From positions 1-8,162 of the forward strand of contig CALHZE010000023.1 of the NCBI GenBank assembly GCA_938040915.1: 8,162 nt of DNA, read 5' to 3'. Source of the stretch: an uncultured Bacteroidia bacterium (lineage in GTDB: Bacteria > Bacteroidota > Bacteroidia > Bacteroidales > CAJPTX01). Under the pieces are notes generated by a model that was not told where the DNA came from, did not search any database, and was given only the letters and a program-made list of their open reading frames with translations. Of the stretch, positions 6,559 to 8,162 are shown one piece after another. Each line of letters starts with the position of its first letter. Position 1 is the first letter of the stretch. The position numbers and the translations under genes are program-made.

Positions 6559-6855
6559 GTGGCGCGAAAGCAACGATTAGAGGCGTTAGCCAGTCTAGAG
6601 GAAAGTGTAGAGCAGTTACTCGGTCGAGCGACCGCTCTCGGTCGTCGTGTCAAGCAGTTGGAGGCTGAAAAGAGTGCTCTTGAGACGGAGGTGGCGAACC
6701 TGCGTGAGCGCCTCAAGGTCTCGGCAGAGGAGATAAAAGTCCTCACGGCGGCGACCACTCTTTCGGCTGACCCCGAGCGTTCGAAAGAGGCTCGTCGGCT
6801 CATCTCTCAGGTGTTACGGGAAATAGAATCGTGTATTACGTTGTTGCAAACGTGA
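6559..6855 (+). CDS. Small coiled-coil protein encoded upstream of zapA
   Basis: With the GTG start at 6559 the protein has 98 residues. The middle is a strongly charged heptad-like coiled coil (about residues 10-58, with EQLLGRATALGRRVKQLEAE and LETEVANLRERL). A linker follows (TAATTLSADPE) and then a conserved-looking tail, SKEARRLISQVLREIESCITLLQ, which matches my recollection of small Bacteroides and Porphyromonas proteins encoded just before zapA. The GTG is chosen because GAGAGG lies 9 bases upstream, the -7 element is at 6530, and residues before it (from an ATG at 6397) do not look conserved. The gene ends 29 bases before zapA. A division role (a ZapB-like partner of ZapA) is a guess from shape and position only. 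Confidence 0.75.
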   Translation: MARKQRLEALASLEESVEQLLGRATALGRRVKQLEAEKSALETEVANLRERLKVSAEEIKVLTAATTLSADPERSKEARRLISQVLREIESCITLLQT

Positions 6856-6884
6856 ACAGCGTCTATACATTGGTGTGATCACGA

Positions 6885-7172
6885 ATGGATAAAGAAAGGA
6901 TACGGATTGGGAACATCGACTTGGATGTTATCGGGCCTACACCCGAGCAGGTGCAACGGATGCATAAGGCGGAGGAGCGTCTCAACCGACTCATAGCAGA
7001 CAAGATCGCCTCTTCTGACCAAGTCGAGAACGCCGAACAGGCGATTACGATCATCGCCCTAGAGCTGATGTCCACCCGTCTCCAAGAGGCTCAAATAGAC
7101 TTCCATGACAACTTGGAGGGGCGGCTTGCAAGCCTCGACCAGCGTGTCAGGGAGGCAATAGAGAAGCTGTAA
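6885..7172 (+). CDS. zapA: Cell division protein ZapA
   Basis: ZapA binds FtsZ in the cytoplasm and cross-links its filaments at the division ring. The 95-residue length fits the family. The N-terminal part (RIRIGNIDLDVIGPTPEQVQ) corresponds to the small beta-strand head. The HKAEERLNRLIADKIAS stretch corresponds to the first helix, and the AEQAITIIALELMSTRLQEA stretch starts the long C-terminal coiled coil that mediates dimer and tetramer formation. The ATG at 6885 gives the family start; the ribosome-binding site is weak. It sits between the small coiled-coil gene and the 6S-like RNA and rny, a grouping I associate with Bacteroidales. zapA followed by the 6S RNA gene is also a known arrangement in proteobacteria. 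Sequence identity to ZapA is moderate, so the call rests on both domain shape and context. Confidence 0.83.
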   Translation: MDKERIRIGNIDLDVIGPTPEQVQRMHKAEERLNRLIADKIASSDQVENAEQAITIIALELMSTRLQEAQIDFHDNLEGRLASLDQRVREAIEKL

Positions 7173-7204
7173 TCGCGTTGTAGGTATCGTAGGGATTTTT
7201 CTAT

Positions 7205-7411
7205 AGCCCGTCTGTCTAGCTGTTTGCGCAGAACTCGACATTTTTGCGATTGGGTTGAGATTTGATGTCCTGATGAAAGGCCTTTTGACCCCACAGGTTG
7301 TTGTGGTGGGATTCTGGGTTTCCTAGGACGTTGGACTTCAGATGGATGCAACCGACCCATCCGTGTTTTCTTGGAGTTTCTTGCTGGAGCCGGCTAGACA
7401 CCGGGTTTTTT
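7205..7411 (+). ncRNA. ssrS: Candidate 6S RNA between zapA and rny
   Basis: 6S RNA binds RNA polymerase holoenzyme by imitating an open promoter. The gap between zapA and rny folds into a single long rod. 7207-7210 pairs with 7402-7405; 7213-7220 (TGTCTAGC) pairs perfectly with 7393-7400 (GCTAGACA); 7228-7236 pairs with 7374-7384 with two bulged T residues. A large internal bubble (about 7237-7262 facing 7341-7373) follows, then 7263-7270 with 7333-7340 (one mismatch) and an apical hairpin CCACA (7291-7295) with TGTGG (7302-7306). Six T residues at 7406-7411 follow the closing stem directly. About 200 bases with a central bubble, and a position after zapA, are both typical of 6S RNA. There is no convincing -7 element just before 7205 (only GATTTTTC at 7194), so the 5' end may arise by processing. 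The ends are estimates. Confidence 0.7.
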
Positions 7412-7439
7412 ATTGTTATAAGCTTGTCGAGTCGAAAAG

Positions 7440-8162
7440 ATGGAAAACATAATAACCATTGTGATCGCCGTGCTCCTTTCGCTCGCCGTAGGTTTTGTGA
7501 TAGCCTACTGGTTGTTAGGGAAGGTGCTCCGCGAACGTAACGAACGTATGATAGCCGAGGCGCGCCTCGAGGCCGAGCGTATACGCGCCGAGAAGGTGGA
7601 GAAGGCCGATGCACATTTTCAACGCCTTAAGACCGAGTTTGAGGCGAAGTCGCAAGTCCGCGAAGAAAAGATTGTGACGGCCGAAAAAGACCTCAAACAG
7701 CGGGAAAACAATCTGCGCAACCAGCAAACCGAGCTCCAGAAGCGGCGCAAGGAACAAGAGTCGCAGAAAGCCTCGTTGACTGCCAAAATGGAGCACTACG
7801 AGGGCTTGTGTAAGGAGGCCGAAGAGCTTAAGGCACAGCACATCAGCCGCATTGAGGAGATCACGGGTATGTCTGCCGACACCGCCAAGGAACAGCTCAT
7901 CCAACAAATGACCGACGTCGCCAAGAGTGAGGCTATGAGCTATGCTGCCGAGATCGTGGAGGAGGCAAAGCTCAACGCCAACAAGGAGGCAAAGCGCATT
8001 ATCGTCCAATCGGTGCAACGTTTGGCCACGGAAACGGCCATAGAGAATGCGGTTTCCGTCTTCCATATTGACTCTGACGAGGTAAAGGGGAAGATCATCG
8101 GGCGCGAAATTGTAACGCCGCCGACGGAGTATATGGACTACTATTCAAAGGCGGGCGAGACA
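7440..8162 (+). CDS. rny: Ribonuclease Y, N-terminal part; similarity stops at the KH domain, open to the right edge
   Basis: RNase Y is a membrane-anchored endoribonuclease that starts mRNA decay. Visible here are an N-terminal membrane helix (residues 4-26), a very long charged coiled coil (about 30-150), the segment IEEITGMSADTAKEQLI, the AKRIIVQSVQRLA stretch and then AIENAVSVFHIDSDEVKGKIIGRE, the start of the KH domain. In the family GRE is followed by GRNIRALEAATG and later the catalytic HD domain. Here, from 8109 on, the frame instead reads IVTPPTEYMDYYSKAGET, which does not resemble RNase Y in any frame. Only 241 codons are in the window against a usual length near 510-520. The ATG at 7440 is preceded by an AAAAGA stretch. 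The gene follows the 6S-like RNA and is probably reached by readthrough or its own promoter. See the finding on the junction. Confidence 0.87.
   Translation, partial: MENIITIVIAVLLSLAVGFVIAYWLLGKVLRERNERMIAEARLEAERIRAEKVEKADAHFQRLKTEFEAKSQVREEKIVTAEKDLKQRENNLRNQQTELQKRRKEQESQKASLTAKMEHYEGLCKEAEELKAQHISRIEEITGMSADTAKEQLIQQMTDVAKSEAMSYAAEIVEEAKLNANKEAKRIIVQSVQRLATETAIENAVSVFHIDSDEVKGKIIGREIVTPPTEYMDYYSKAGET

Noticed and set aside
7419..7426. TAAGCTTG as a -7 element for rny
   Set aside because: It has one mismatch to TAnnTTTG and would start the transcript only some 8 bases before the ATG. It is too weak to list as a promoter.
8109..8162. Group II intron or intein at the rny break
   Set aside because: The inserted side does not begin with the GTGYG of group II introns, nor with the Cys, Ser or Ala that starts most inteins. 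Only 54 bases are visible, so neither can be supported.

Overview
The window most likely comes from a Bacteroidales bacterium, probably Porphyromonas or a close relative. Four exact matches to the Bacteroidetes sigma factor -7 element (TAnnTTTG) sit just upstream of genes, and Shine-Dalgarno sites are weak or absent. The gene set (conserved coiled-coil gene, zapA, 6S-like RNA, rny; hutI with glsA) and protein sequences that resemble Porphyromonas/Bacteroides families point the same way. Base composition is GC-rich for the phylum. The genus is an inference from memory of these families.

Layout. Minus strand, 3416 down to 1: a tight four-gene cluster, hutI (imidazolonepropionase), glsA (glutaminase), a small four-helix membrane protein of unknown function, and rlmN (23S rRNA A2503 methyltransferase). 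rlmN runs off the left edge and carries a one-base frameshift near 621-624. hutI and glsA both feed glutamate production: histidine breakdown passes through formiminoglutamate, and glutamine is deaminated. That suits an amino-acid-fermenting organism. Plus strand, 3521-3684: a tRNA-Ser(UGA) gene with its own promoter and terminator, divergent from hutI. Plus strand, 3783-5806: a ThiF/MoeB/HesA-family protein overlapping (ATGA) a GT4-type glycosyltransferase, which has a one-base frameshift at a C6 run (4942-4947). A strong hairpin terminator at 5845-5886 separates it from a convergent DUF1847-like gene (minus, 5898-6377).

Plus strand, 6530 to the right edge: a cell-division and RNA-metabolism cluster. 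It holds a small coiled-coil protein, zapA, a stretch of about 200 nt that folds like a 6S RNA and ends in a T-tract, and rny (RNase Y). The rny reading frame stays open to the edge, but its protein similarity stops abruptly at the start of the KH domain (position 8109). The last 54 bases do not look like RNase Y.

Three irregularities occur in 8 kb: two single-base losses in homopolymer runs and the break in rny. They may be real mutations or insertions, or base-calling and assembly faults in a draft contig. The sequence alone cannot decide. I found no CRISPR array, no recognisable transposase and no clear novel multi-gene system. The features most worth a second look are the candidate 6S RNA, the rny junction, the coiled-coil gene beside zapA, and the cysteine-poor ThiF-like protein coupled to a glycosyltransferase.
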